NCBI GenBank assembly: GCA_914767715.1
Contig: OU612065.1
Span: 6,384,001-6,448,000 of the forward strand
Direction of reading: 5' to 3'
Length of the DNA: 64,000 bases
From: Membranipora membranacea
Taxonomy: Eukaryota > Bryozoa > Gymnolaemata > Cheilostomatida > Membraniporidae
The notes under the pieces were generated by a model that was not told the DNA's origin, did no database searches, and worked only from the letters and a program-made list of their open reading frames with translations. Shown here piece after piece: positions 14,360 to 26,406 of this stretch; position 1 is the stretch's first letter; every line of letters begins with the position of its first letter. The translations under genes were made by a program, and so were the position numbers.

Positions 14360-17300
14360 TATAAAACCGAACAAACCAGTGGTTTTCAGTTTACATGTGA
14401 CAGAAAAAATTTGCTCACTTCTTTAGGACAGCTTACTTGCCTACTATTACAATCCAAGTGTGATTACTGGATCAAGTCACTTATTACAATACCTTGAGGA
14501 GAACTAAATAGTCTGAGTTCCATATGAGTCGGCATATCCAAGCTGGGGGCTATAAGGCGACTCAACTAGAAGTCTGATACAGCTGGTTCATGACAGCCTC
14601 TTAGCAAAATGACAGTAGGTTGTTCAGGGGTTGGCTAGTGAAGGCTGATCTTTGTGAAGAATTTTTTTGTTCAATTCAAAGAAAAATTCAAAAGGCGAAA
14701 GACGCAGACAACAACAGTTTTAAGGCTACAGCAACATGCACCATATGTACATGTATCATGTCAAAAGGCATGATAGATAGAGGTAGTGGTGAATATTACG
14801 CTAGTGCTGGATAATCATAAGCCTTGTAACCTCTTATTAGCATTCTAATTCTTACATAGCTAACCATATCACTGTATGGTGGCATAAAAGCCATTGATGT
14901 CACACATTGGTTCAGATACTTAATTTATAATCATCACTGCAATAGCATATTCTTGAAGGAGTCTGGGTTAATCTTGGTGACGATTAGGGCGGCGACTGAA
15001 GCGTTTGAAAACATCGGGACAAGGTGCATCTGCTGCTAGTTACCAGTGATATAAGAAGCCGAGCGATGCCATGATACTGATATGATATTGACACGCTACT
15101 CCTGACTTACCGTGTACTTGTACCTCTTGTCTTGTGTAATCCTTAGTCCAGAAGCACTGGTATATCCTAGAACAAAAATTAACCATATGTATATTGAGGT
15201 ATGAAAAACCAAAAAGCACCATGGAACAAGGCTAGTCAAGAAAGTAATACTCAATATGATCACATTGTTTCAAGTGGATTAAGTAAATATGAGCTTTGAT
15301 GATGGCCATCTTCACAAATTTATAATCACCCCTATACCATCGTTATCGCATGTTGTACTTATCAATAAAGAGCAGTAAAATTTATAATACTGTTGCAGCA
15401 AATGCCAATATATTATCGCACTCAATCGAACAGGCAAGCGATAAAAATCCATCTAAAACTTTATAGCTAGAAATAGCAATATAATGTGACACATGCTTGG
15501 TCAGTGATCTCACAAATACCATCACAACATAAGAACTACTATCTCAGTAACATAAAAGCTAACGTTGTTGCAAAACACGCCTCGGAGTTGGCATCGACGC
15601 AAACGTATTGAATAAAAAGAAACAACATCTAAATAGATTGAGTGCTGTAGCAAGGAGTACTCCTTGGTTGTAGTAATCAGTCAAGTCTAAGGAGTCCAAA
15701 AATTTTAAAACAGCCAAACTGACAGCATCCTGTTATTGATAAAGCACTGAAAAATCCAGGGGTGTGTTCATTCATAAATCTTCGAAGAAAATACAAAACT
15801 TTTGCACAGGAAACTCACCTTTTAATGACTTGTTGGTAAATACAATTTACAATATATTACTACTAGAGCACTGGATGAATTGCAAATAATACAGCTCCCA
15901 GCTTTTCAATGCACTATCAAAGTTTCACAAGTCAACAGTTCATTTGTATCCCAATATTTGTCATGTGTTGCCTTCTCTTTTAAACACTCTGATTGACAAC
16001 ACATCTACAACATAGAAAAATTATTGTTTGTATTGTATGAAACACTGTCAAAGCACTATAGCAGTAGGCTATTCAGGCAGTTATTGATTCTTTTCATTAA
16101 ACCATATCTCCTAATCAAACATTGGTTAATTCATTCCTCCTTACAACACTAACTTGTATACCATATAAGAATGCCTGTCACTGTCTGCTAAGACTTGATA
16201 AACTTAAAATCAGTGCCAAATTGAATGTAAAAAACAAATTCCTAGATTTTTAGAGGACTGAATAAGTGTTTATACCGTAGCCTGGAGTTGTTGTTGAGAG
16301 GTGTTGCTTATACACAGCTATGATGTAGATGTAGTAGCATTTTACATCTAACAGAGTGTTAATTGACTGATAGCTTACAATTACCTAAAATAGTAACATT
16401 CACAGTGACATAATGATCATAAAGCAAAATCAAGCGTACGCAGTGAGTATTAATAATCAATAATGTTTGCTGCCATGAATATAATGTTGTTCCTTATATC
16501 TTAAACCTAGGGTATATAACGATGCCTAGTGCTTCAATAAAGTTTAAAGCAATAATGTGGGTGCGACAGCAATAATCATGCGCTGGTGATAGAATACAGA
16601 AATCGGAACCTTACAGCAGTAGGCAGAAGCTTTTGGCTGATCTGTAACAATCACTCCCCAGGTTACGCCCTATGAGGGTTTTATGTACTCAAAGAGCGGA
16701 CTGTTCATAGCCAACAACTATGTAACAGTGTAGTACGCTTCAATCAACAACGCGCCATATCGAGAAACATTGGCTATAATTGCAATCATCAAAAACAGAC
16801 ATATTTTTTGTTAGATAAGTAATTTCTTGCACTTTTGATGCAATCTGTGTTGTTGAAAGAGTAGAACCTAGCCTGTGTTGATGAGAGATTCCATCCTCAG
16901 CTGATCCATTAATTTGAAGTTTTCTAAATCAACAGAAAAGCATTGTGCTCCCTCCCCCCTCGCCATCCTCCTAAAGTTTTCCAGGTTAAACAGGTTTTTG
17001 AGATAACCATATGGTAACTTCAGTGCAATTCTTTTTTTTGCACGGTGCAATGACACCAGTTCGCGATTTACTAGTTTATATGGAATTTATTAGTTGCTGG
17101 AGTTGTCTACTATGATCCAAAAATGTGCATTGTGAAGACAACTTACAATAAGTAGTATGATCTGGTCTTTTATGTTATGACGGGTGAGAGAGATCACCCA
17201 CCCTGTACATATACATACATCAGAGCTAACCAATAATCACTCTTTGTAATATTCACACCTTTGTAGGAAAATATCTTGACCAAGTGATCGAACTTCCCAT

Positions 17301-18140
17301 TGATTGGAATATGGGAATACTGGGGTTTATCTGAGAAATTAATGAGATTCCGTACTTTGTGCTCATTTAGTACTTCAGTGCAATAAAGAATACTGATGGT
17401 AACCATAACATAAATAAACAAGATTCTGAATTCGAACATTAAACAGATAGACAGAAGTTTATTTAGAGGTAAAGATAGGTTGGTTTGTAGAATTATCTAC
17501 GAAAATCGTCAAAACAGGGTCAAAAGAATTAAATTATTGATAGAAAGTGTGTGAGACTTGCCAGACCATGTTGTGGGTCACACTTGATCTTTGCTATTGC
17601 TAAGATCTCTACTGTAAATAATAAAAATACGTGGGCTGTATTGAGAACTATGTAGTGAATTGTGATTTATGTTGACTAATATGAACACATAATACCACAA
17701 TTTAACCATGGTCATGAAAACGTCGGTGGAATCTATTTTTGGAGTATAATATTGATGATTAGAACTATACGGTGTTTTGAAGATTCACAACACGCAATGA
17801 CAAGACACAGAGCAATACTACACAAACAAGAAAAAGCACCTTGTATATCAACTTTCATCATGATATGTCAAAAAAAGGATAGGAAATTGCAACAATCATA
17901 ATACAACTAAATAACATGTGCATTTTACTGCAGCACTTTAGAAATAAACAAATGGTTTTTTGCACAAAATAGAATAGCATTTCCAAAATATGCGATTTGG
18001 CCACATAGCGATACTTTGAATGGAAACTATTTACAACCTACCAAATGGTTCCTTTTGATGATGGTTTTCATTGCGGTAGAAAATGGGGGAATAATTGATT
18101 GAGCAAAGTTATGAGAAACCTGCATCTGGTTACTCAACAG
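14360..18140. other. ZMIZ-VAMP7 intergenic region or further ZMIZ 5' introns
   Basis: No convincing exon is seen. The stretch contains a perfect 16-bp palindrome at 15651-15666 and an 81-codon minus-strand frame at 17439-17194 whose first 20 residues are hydrophobic, like a signal peptide, but which has no recognised relative and a weak start context. More untranslated ZMIZ exons could be hidden here. Confidence 0.4.
15651..15666. repeat. Perfect 16-bp palindrome CAAGGAGTACTCCTTG
   Basis: Core member of the same dispersed palindrome family. Confidence 0.9.
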
Positions 18141-18141
18141 T

Positions 18142-20771
18142 TCATTGTTTCGTACTGCTGACGGGTGTGACTGTAGTAGCATCACCGGAGTGATCCTTTG
18201 GTTTGAAGCCACCGGTGGAAGCAAGGATTACAATGGTGAGTAGAGCTATCACAACTATAACTACCACAGCTATGATGATCTTCATTTTCATATTTTGCCA
18301 CCAGTATTTACGGGCTACCTGCCTTGTGGTCCTACGGAATGTATTTGTCTACGAAAGGAAAAATTGTAAAATTGAAGGCCTCGCAAAAAGCTCTTGACTC
18401 ATAATTTATAGCTGATGAAAGCCGATGGGTTGTGAGTGGTAGGCGCACCACTCTCTGTTGTATATTGATTGTTCCCTTGGAATATTGTGCATATAGCCCA
18501 ATATCAACAACAGCGCTGACACATAAAAAGGAAACGAGACAATACTGATTGGTGCTAATCTCAATAGTCATCCAACAATGTTGAAAAGTGTATCGAAAAA
18601 AGTCATTCAGCCGTCAATGGCTTACTTACGCAAAAATACATTGGGTACGTATGTCTGATACAAAAGTTTATCTAAGTTCGATTTTGATCTCATCTGACCT
18701 ATGCTTTACATACATGTTTTACCTGCATAGTATACCTTGACACCACAGCTCACTAACACAAACTACAGCGATGCCGTTGAGTCATGCAGTAAGAGGCTCA
18801 GTTCATCATGCATCATCATGGACATAAATATGATATATTATGAATTTTATGCTTCGAACCAAACTTTGTATTCACCCTATCAATTTTCACCACCAAAATT
18901 TGGCCTCATCTGAATTTGATGAATTAGGTGAAGTTCTGGTGTTGCCACAAATTCAATATATTTTAAAAACAAAATTTGCGTATCACCGCAATGACTGGTA
19001 TGATGATATTCACAGGATTGCATATTGCTAGTACTACTCACACTTTGTTCAAGGTCTTCAGTTTTATCAATGAGATCTTCAAGTCTTTCGCCTCTCTGCA
19101 GTACCTTTTCAATGTTCTCTGTCATCACACCTTTCACTTCATTGACTTGAGCTTGTAACTGGGTGAAGTTATCTCCATCATCCTTGGAGAACTTTGTCTA
19201 GATAGATAGAAAACATTCTATATAAATGTGAACCCATTAAAATTAGGCAGGCCATTTCAGCCTGTAATAATCCACTATATACTATATTAGGAGAAGTTAG
19301 CAACATGAATAACATAGATTATCCATTCATTAGGCTACTACTAACTATGTGCTGGTATCAGCAAACGATCATGTATTCTGTAGTATCTGTATATTATACG
19401 TGGGCGGTGGCGTAATTGTGCTTGTTAACATTATCTTATCAGCCCATATACTCAGTGACAAGATTAACAATTTAGCAAAAACTGTTGCAAATAGACCGTT
19501 TTCTGAGCTCTGATTTAGGCCTCAATTCGGAGTTGTCCTCTCTCCAGTTTGGTACTTTAACCCACGCCGCATAGGAAAAACGTGTTGAAAAGAGGGTTAT
19601 CTTGGAAACTGCTTTTAATAGGATAAAAATTATTTTTGATTCAGAATCTGCAACATTGAAAACACATATGGACATAGTTTGGGAAATAATAATTTTAGTA
19701 GTTGGATAGTCAATTATAGCATTTTCTGCCTGTTTTGTGGACAATTTGGCAGAATTTTTCATGAGTTTCTTCACTAAAATTAAGATTTATCAACATTCAA
19801 GCCTCAAATGATTTGGAAACTCTGTCTCACAGGGTTTGCAATGGTGCAGACTCTGAATCAAAAATCATTTTTATCCTATCATTAGCGGTTTTCAAGATAA
19901 CCCTCTTTCAGCAGGTTTTTCCTATGCGGCGTGGGTTAAAAGGACCAAAATGGAGAGAGGACAACTCCGAATTGAGGCATAAATAAAAGCTCAGAAAACT
20001 GTCTATACATGGTTAGAACCAGAGAGTTCTATTGAATTTAATTAGCTGTTGCTCACCATTTGTGAGCTGAGGACATTAGCAAAGTCTTGTTGTAGTTCCA
20101 TGTAACCAGCAGATGAAGATCGTACAATCAGTGACCCACCAGTGAATCGATTAAGAATCTGAAAGGAAAAAAACATGATGAAACAGGCATAAAACATGAT
20201 TTTGACAGCATCTCAAATATTGTGCTTGAAAAGTGACACTAATATCACTCTATATGGGGTAAACCTTATATATGTATAAACTTTTTGTAAGTACTTACCT
20301 CATCTAAAAAGGTGAAAGCCCTGTTCTTCCTGAAGTTTGCAGGAGTTGTACATAGGTATATAACCCCTCCCTTAACAACAACATGAAACATATAGCTGAA
20401 AAGAGACAAGAAAAAATACAGATTTGAATTAAAAATCCAGGAAAATTTTTTTCTGTAGAAAACTTGCATCAAAGCTAATTTTACCCGATAATCATGACAG
20501 TTCTGAATCTTGTGAGACTTTTGAACCTTGGACGAAGAGTGCAGCAGAATAAAGTATTGACCACAGGGAACTTTTTTAAGACAAATAATCACATAAAAAG
20601 TAGAAGTACTTACTCATCAGACCCACTGTAAGAAGTCCTGGTGTCTGTATTAATTCGAATATTTCGCACCATGGACTCTGCTACAGCTTCAAAGTTTCCA
20701 TCACCCCTCTGTTTGGAGCAGAGGATGGTCGGTCCTCTTGATATTGAGCAAAAAAGGATCCCAGTAGACAT
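18142..20771 (-). CDS. VAMP7: VAMP7-like longin R-SNARE
   Basis: VAMP7 is the longin-domain R-SNARE that drives late endosome/lysosome and secretory fusion. Five coding exons join in phase: 20771-20614, 20395-20299, 20158-20057, 19197-19042, 18348-18142, giving 239 residues (human 220). The longin domain (about 1-115) starts [17 protein letters not shown] and contains [12 protein letters not shown]. The SNARE motif (about 125-185) has the zero-layer arginine near residue 154 in [18 protein letters not shown]. The basic juxtamembrane segment [11 protein letters not shown] leads into one C-terminal membrane anchor (about 195-217). A roughly 24-residue polar luminal tail follows, longer than the short vertebrate tail. 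An acceptor lies 7 bases upstream of the ATG. The third intron (19198-20056) carries a 514-bp foldback MITE. Family assignment is firm. Confidence 0.93.
19492..20005. mobile_element. Foldback MITE, copy 1 (in VAMP7 intron)
   Basis: The arms, about 150 bp each, are inverted repeats. The left arm begins TAGACCGTTTTCTGAGCTC and the right arm ends GAGCTTTTATTT on the other strand before CTCAGAAAACTGTCTA. Shared landmarks in both arms are the hexamers around CCTCAATTCGGA and GTTGTCCTCTCTCCA. A unique centre of about 200 bp separates them. The second copy at 37998-38509 has nearly the same length and lies in the opposite orientation. Both are bounded by TA, which may be the target duplication. No transposase is encoded. 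Confidence 0.85.
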
Positions 20772-20845
20772 GATGAGTCTGCCAATAAAAAAATTACGAA
20801 GTTACAAATAAGAAAAAAACCTATCGACGGCTATCTGGTGCTTAC

Positions 20846-20900
20846 CTTCGGGATAAACATCACAATGCGTCAACACCCTTGCTTGGATATCATTACCAGG
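20846..20900 (-). other. Probable VAMP7 5' UTR exon (right end undefined)
   Basis: A good donor (CGAAG|GTAAGC) ends at 20846 on the minus strand, and the acceptor just before the VAMP7 ATG exon begins at 20778. Together they predict a 67-base leader intron. The 5' boundary of this exon and the promoter are not visible. Confidence 0.4.
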
Positions 20901-21804
20901 TATATTAGCTACCGTATCAATGATCTGTTTTTGCTCAGTGTAGATTTTCCTAGTAACCTGGCTAGGACTTTATAATAAAAATTGTGAAGCTTACTGCTGT
21001 TGTACCAAACGACCTTGCTCATCCAATGATGAGTCATCGCATTGCTATAGGTGGACTATCTGACTTTCCTAAATTCCTAACTTAGGGAGTGGTAGTCCTC
21101 AGCATTACTCTCTCTGTGGGACTCATAAATAGAAAAAAAATGGTTAAAGCTCACTGCAACCAGTGCTACTTACTGAATATGAAGGATAATTGAGTCCTCT
21201 TTTCTTGCTTCCTAACAGAAACAGGCACTATGGCAGCTGATGCACACAAACCAAATATCCAGCCAACCAACTCCAATGTAGACTGAGCAGACAGTGAGTG
21301 TATACTACGGGCCCTTTCTTCAGAGCAGGAATAGATAAAACTTTAAGAGAGACTAGTGTCAGATTTTCCCTGCCTGGTCAAGAGTTATTAACCTAGACTT
21401 CTTTTATTTTATTGCCAAAGGAATGTATAGTACCCTAAACTTTACAAGAATGACTTTCTTTGCTAGACGGAAGTACCTTCCCCATTGGTGGGTGTGACCA
21501 AATTAAAAGACTTTGTCAGTACAGTCTATATAGTTTATCATTAACAGAAATTATGATGATGTCTGTGTCATAAGGTCTGTAGCCTCAAATACCGCTCCGA
21601 AGTCAAGGCTGTCCGAATTATTATTACCATCAATACAATGTTTAAAAAGGTTTGGAGTTGCAACATAAGCTATGTAGGATCAAAGGTTGTCATTTGGTTG
21701 TGCAGTACTATCAAAGCTTACGCAGTCCTAAGCTTCTACTGTCCCTTTATCTATATATAAGCAGGCAGAATATGGGCCAGCTCAGAATTGACCAATCAGG
21801 TGTC

Positions 21805-21828
21805 ACCTGAAAAAAATAGCACTGTACA
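21805..21828 (+). repeat. Left member of an inverted terminal-like pair
   Basis: The segment CCTG-A7-TAGCACTGTACA recurs in inverted orientation at 25086-25108 with one A fewer. Both copies point inward across the 3.3 kb that holds the transposase remnant, as terminal inverted repeats would. No matching target-site duplication is visible, so the pair could also be two independent copies of a short dispersed repeat. Confidence 0.5.
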
Positions 21829-21944
21829 GCCATTGTAGTAATAATAAGAATAGCTGTGACTGTAGTTTAATGAACCAATCACACAAAAGCAAGTATTTTC
21901 TGCTGCACTGCACTCAAACTAGAAGAAAGAAAATAGCAGACGGG

Positions 21945-22071
21945 TGGTTTGGAGATGGTTTGGAGATGGTTTGGAGATGGTTTGGAGATGGTTTGGAGAT
22001 GGTTTGGAGATGGTTTGGAGATGGTTTGGAGATGGTTTGGAGATGGTTTGGAGATGGTTTGGAGATGGTTT
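21945..22071. repeat. 12-bp minisatellite, about 10.5 units
   Basis: The unit GGTTTGGAGATG is repeated head to tail almost without variation. Because 12 is a multiple of three, several frames on both strands stay open through it, producing artificial four-residue-periodic peptides. I see no gene using them. The uniformity suggests recent expansion. Confidence 0.97.
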
Positions 22072-23607
22072 GAAGTACCTAGAAAAGATAGAGTCAGGTA
22101 AATCACATTGCATCTATCTACCTAGATAGGATTAGCACTTGCTCTCCAAGATCTCAAAATTTCATCATTGCTTTAGTATCCTTTGTTTGTTTCAGGTTAT
22201 TGAAGACATATGATATATGAATGACCCATGCTTTCTTCTCTTACTTAGCCTGTCTCAACCAGAGGGATAACTCACTGTCTACAGACAGTGCCCTGCCCCT
22301 TGTCTGTGTATTTCAATAAGAATGAGTTTGATAGGTACAGATAGGAATGAATGAACAATGATATTTGGCCATGTATTTCAGGTTACTACAGCAATGCACT
22401 GACCCTACTAGTTATACAATAATAAACCAACTACTTAGAGAGGATTCTGATAAACTTACAGAAGGTTATTAGGTTGTAGTGAGCAAATGCTACAAATTTA
22501 CAATCCATCAAGTCAGCCTGTGTAATCATTGCTCAAGGTTAATATGTACAATGGCCCTGATTATTCACACCTATTTTTGAAATGTTATAGGGGATTGAAT
22601 TGGTTAAAAGCTGTCGGGAGGCAAGACCTAGTCAACACATACCTGAATGGAATGCTCAGTAGAAGGCATATTGCGCTCAACATTTTGAGGCTGGAGACTA
22701 TACCCGCTGCAAGCCGTAAGTTTTTCACATCAACAACCCAAAACGATCTTAGGAATATCAACCCATTACTTTCGAAGGGCTAATTTATGAATTGAAGCAC
22801 AGAGGTCGGCTATGCAACATTTAACTTTACTCAACTTATTTTAAGTTAAAATTTAGTTTGTCTCCATAACCACACGTTTTTATTGTGATAAAACCAATTT
22901 GTGTTTTAATGGCTTTAATCTTACTCAATCCAATATATGATGTCTCTTTTGCAGGCTGCACAACAGTAATATCCTGAGCAAGCAAGCAGTACCTCAACTC
23001 AACTCTACCTCAGGGGGAACTCTCTCGCTAGTCTAATAAGGGGAAATTCTTTGCCTCTAGATCGTGGTGCACTTACATATGTATCAGCCAGCTTTCTACA
23101 TTTCTCATTGTGCTTGATTCTCTTTCATCTGCCACTCTTTCCAATGTAAGCAGTAATTGCAACATAAGATATCTTGTCATGGACTCTATTCTGAACTCTG
23201 ACAAGGCTCACAACCAGTGGCTCACAGTAGATTGTAACATACCAAGTTCTGAATCCTTTGATTTATTTCATAAGGTAGTGCAAAAGCTTTCCAGAGTGAG
23301 GTGTGTGGCATTTATATATAGATGTAAACAATAAATAGTCAGCAATAAGAAAAAAAATCCTTCTGCCAGTTTTTAGACAGAGTTTTCAATAAAAGAATCA
23401 AACTGATCTTGTGGTTTCAGGAAAATCTGTATCTAATTTTTTCTAAGTCTCTTTTATGTAATTTTACTTCTGCAATTTTATTCAAATACTATTGCTATGT
23501 AATACTTTACATTCTCAGCCCAACAATGGTTAACAAAAACTCATGACTCATTTCCTTTGTCAACTTCCTTTCTCCATTGGCTCTTCGGAGATCACCATAG
23601 TGTCTTT

Positions 23608-24185
23608 TTAAAGTTTAGTGTAGTTCCCTTTGGATATAGTACATTCAGCCTCTTGTGTCAATGTCAGTATCCTGGCTGTATTTAGAAACTCGCTCATAGT
23701 TGGAGCATTGTTACTGCCAGTTCTGGCTCTTTGGTGACCAAAGTACTGCTCCAAGCTATCTTGACAAAGCGTTTTCTCAGTCAAAAACTCCTTAGTGAGC
23801 GCTAAGAAGGAGTGACCTGTAGGAATATTATAATGACGTAATGATAGCTCACACTTAATCTTGGTTATTTGAAGTGGGAGTCTATAATAAAGTAAAGATG
23901 TTGAGCTAGACTTGAATTCAGCCTAATATAGTATGTGCTAAGGATACAGCCGGCTAGGTGAGAAGAAGTATGTGCAAAATGGCATTCTATGTAGATCTTG
24001 ATTACCACAATCATGATCAATATCACAGATTTTGCATCACATTGTAAAGTGTACTTACAAGTGATTCTCTAGCTGATTCTTGTCTGAATGCAAAGCGGAC
24101 ATTTTGACCTTTCTGCATCCGTGATGTCGACACCATTTACTTCGTCCTCCAATTGAGTTAGCCAGTCAAGAAAGTCTTCGATGAA
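23608..24185 (-). pseudogene. P-element/THAP9-like transposase, C-terminal remnant
   Basis: Two exons join in phase: 24185-24057 (donor ACTT|GTAAGT) and 23816-23608 (stop TAA). The conserved end of P-element-type transposases is plain: FIEDFLDWLTQLEDEV, then a QTRIS-x-RIT-C stretch, then LTEKTLCQDSLEQYFG followed by HQRARTGSNNAPTMSEFLNT, equivalent to the family's QDPLE-x-FFG-x-QR-x-x-G-x-x-x-NPT signature. This is the last part of the catalytic domain. A TAG at 24071-24069 falls where the family has a hydrophobic residue, so the reading frame is broken. No DDE core or THAP zinc finger is found nearby. The family call rests on the motif; other P-like superfamily members are possible. Confidence 0.62.
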
Positions 24186-24219
24186 CTGTAACATAAGAGA
24201 AATACTGTGATATATGTTA

Positions 24220-24312
24220 AAGCTAATCTGTGTAACTTTGTGTAAGCTAATCTGTGTAAGCTAATCTGTGTAATCTCTGTAAGCTAATCTGTGTAAGCTA
24301 ATCTGTGTAACT
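24220..24312. repeat. Short tandem repeat, unit about 14 bp
   Basis: The unit GTAAGCTAATCTGT (with variants) occurs about six times, inside the transposase-remnant region between two of its exons. Some units create GTAAG motifs that could act as cryptic plus-strand donors. Confidence 0.85.
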
Positions 24313-24416
24313 TTAAAGCGCTTGTTGGATTTCCATGCCTAGGAAAAACCAGGCGTGTCGATAACAACATTGAAATATTTGATTAGTCTGTCATATTTGT
24401 AAGAAATAATTCCTAC

Positions 24417-25078
24417 CTTGAATCGCTAATCTGTAGGAGATTCTATGCGGCATCTTGTACTTGTTTCTTGAGTTCCATCCCTCAGACCAGTATCGGATGT
24501 TCAGTACATCGAAATCATCATTGGAAATCTGTTTTAATTCTATGGTAGCCGAATATCTCGCCGCATTCTCGAGTTCATTTGCAACAGATCCAGAGTGACT
24601 AGAGAGAAATAAGGAATAAAATTTATTTATAGTCTTCTTTTCTGGTCATGTGCAGCTCTAGACTATGCTTCCAACCACAGGCCATCTCATCTGTATTTGG
24701 TGCAAGCCCATTGGTTGAATGTCCGGGTGGTCAAGGCCTAAACAACTAGAGTTGATTTAACTGTACTACAGAAAGTTGTGCTTCCAACCTCCCTGTCCCA
24801 CTCCAGCAGACTGGTTGTGACGGAATTACACCGTGAGAGTCCCTCTTAATAAATCAAAAAATAACTCCTCACTTTTTATCTTTCTTCCTACTATGGTATT
24901 ACCATGTACTTCTTGCCTAAATAACTTTGTCATCTGAAACAAACACCATTGTACTCACATCAACTCATCCAACTTCTTGCTCACATTGTTGTACTGTAGT
25001 TAGAATCAGATTGTCTATATAGTTAAATTTCTATAGCTAACATACACCAGATTTGCTAAGCGAGTCATATTTTGCCAT
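24417..25078 (-). CDS. Three-exon open frame of unknown function beside the transposase remnant
   Basis: Exons 25078-25046 (ATG; donor GGT|GTATGT), 24993-24959 (donor AT|GTGAGT) and 24598-24417 (donor CAAG|GTAGGA) join in phase into an 83-residue polar frame. It begins MAKYDSLSKSG, continues YNNVSKKLDELI, and includes ISNDDFDVLNIRYWSEGW and KYKMPHRISYRLAIQ. I do not recognise the family. Two outcomes are possible for the last exon: joining at 24185 gives six residues and a stop (VHRRLS), while an alternative acceptor ten bases on (GAAG|AC, at 24175) restores the transposase frame, DFLDWLTQLEDEV. It may therefore be the 5' part of the P-like element, an exapted gene, or an unrelated small gene. 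The ATG lies only 7 bases inside the inverted repeat at 25086. Confidence 0.4.
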
Positions 25079-25085
25079 TAGTTAG

Positions 25086-25108
25086 TGTACAGTGCTATTT
25101 TTTCAGGT
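25086..25108 (-). repeat. Right member of an inverted terminal-like pair
   Basis: This is the reverse complement of the motif at 21805-21828 (CCTG-A6-TAGCACTGTACA read on the minus strand). It lies just outside the first exon of the unknown three-exon frame. See the left member for the alternative reading. Confidence 0.5.
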
Positions 25109-26400
25109 CATAATATAGTACACGCCCAGACCACGCCCCAGTTTCGAAGCTCTATTGATATATTAGCTCTGGTACTATAATTTTTGACAAGCAAGTAGAG
25201 GTCTGTTTAATATTTTTGTAAGCAGCTAACATTCAATCCATCATCAATTATTTAGGGATGAAGTGCTGAACAATCAACAAAATTTGCCCATCATAATAAA
25301 ATTATACTGTTGGAGAGAGATTGTTTGTATAAAATCAAATAATATTATAATTAGTAAATTAAATACTAATAATCTAATAAATTAAATGCTAAATAGTAAA
25401 TGAAAGTCAAGTTCTAGTAGATACTGGTTGCTAGTAGGACTAGGCGTACTCCTTGCTGGACTTGGTAACATACTTAAAATTGTTACAATGTTGATTGGGT
25501 ACAATAAATACAATAAAATAGTAGATGGCCATGGATAGAATTGTACCACTTACTAAATTTCAGTGCAATTGAAGCAGTGAAGAATGGCAAAGGGATATTA
25601 CCATCTCTACTGCAAACACAGCTGACTCTGCATTGATTGACTGGTGATTCTTTTCTCATTATTTCGGTGAAATGAGCATATCAAGCAATTGTTGATAGCA
25701 GTTACATGACAAAAACCATATTGATTATTGCTATCTATCTATTGTTGTCTGTAAAATGATTTTGGCTTAAACTTTCCTTTTGAGGCTCACAATGCCTCAC
25801 GGAGACAGCCTCTCAACGACTCGGGAAGACTGACTCACAATGCTCCGTGCTAATTGTAATGTATTGATATGTGATAAACACCATTCGAGGCCAACCACAT
25901 ATTAAATCTGAGATAGAACTCCGCAATTTCTTGCCCCAGTTGGAACTTACAGACTGTCCCCATTTGGAATGGGTGTGCGTATAGATTACAAGAACTGAAG
26001 CAGGGCAGGAAGGGGTTTAAGTGTAAATAGGTAGCTGTTGTGTTGCTCCCACTGAGAACCAATTATTTGTCAATGTAGGCTACTAGCAAAAATAGGCCTT
26101 ACTCTGATCAGTGATTGACTCAAGGTCCCGGTATTACTTGTGCCTTGGGTAATACACATGCAAGAGTTCAAGTTATAGACTGTATGGAATACCTTATTGC
26201 TTGAAAACACATCTCTGAGTCTTATTTTGGCATCATATCATAAGTTTGTATTGTATTAAGGATTTGTTTGCATGAGACCTGTCATGTATGCCTTTATGTA
26301 CAGTAAAATTTGTGTCTGAATGCTGATAGTTTTTATGTCTATGAAAACCTAATCTTGATCTATGTAGCCAGTTTCTCACTCGCAATCTTGTGTTCTGTTG
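25109..26400. other. Intergenic, no recognised gene
   Basis: AT-rich sequence with several TAATAT/TTAAAT runs near 25330-25400. A minus-strand frame at 26062-25850 has no recognisable motif. The ABCD promoter should lie in the right part of this interval. Confidence 0.4.
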
Positions 26401-26406
26401 TTTCAG

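Larger units (their letters stand above)
20900..23607. other. Region between VAMP7 and transposase remnant
   Basis: Apart from the minisatellite and the terminal-like repeat at 21805-21828 I recognise nothing coding. Open frames at 22529-22783 and 23110-23334 on the plus strand have no recognisable motifs. VAMP7's promoter probably lies in the first few hundred bases. Confidence 0.4.

Noticed and set aside
21870-22129. Long frames on both strands with periodic FGDGLEMVWRW or SPNHLQTISK peptides
   Set aside because: They are read from a 12-bp tandem repeat, which stays open in several frames on both strands. There is no start, splice or homology support.
22529-23334. Two plus-strand frames left of the transposase remnant as possible transposon ORFs
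   Set aside because: Neither shows transposase, THAP or other recognised motifs.
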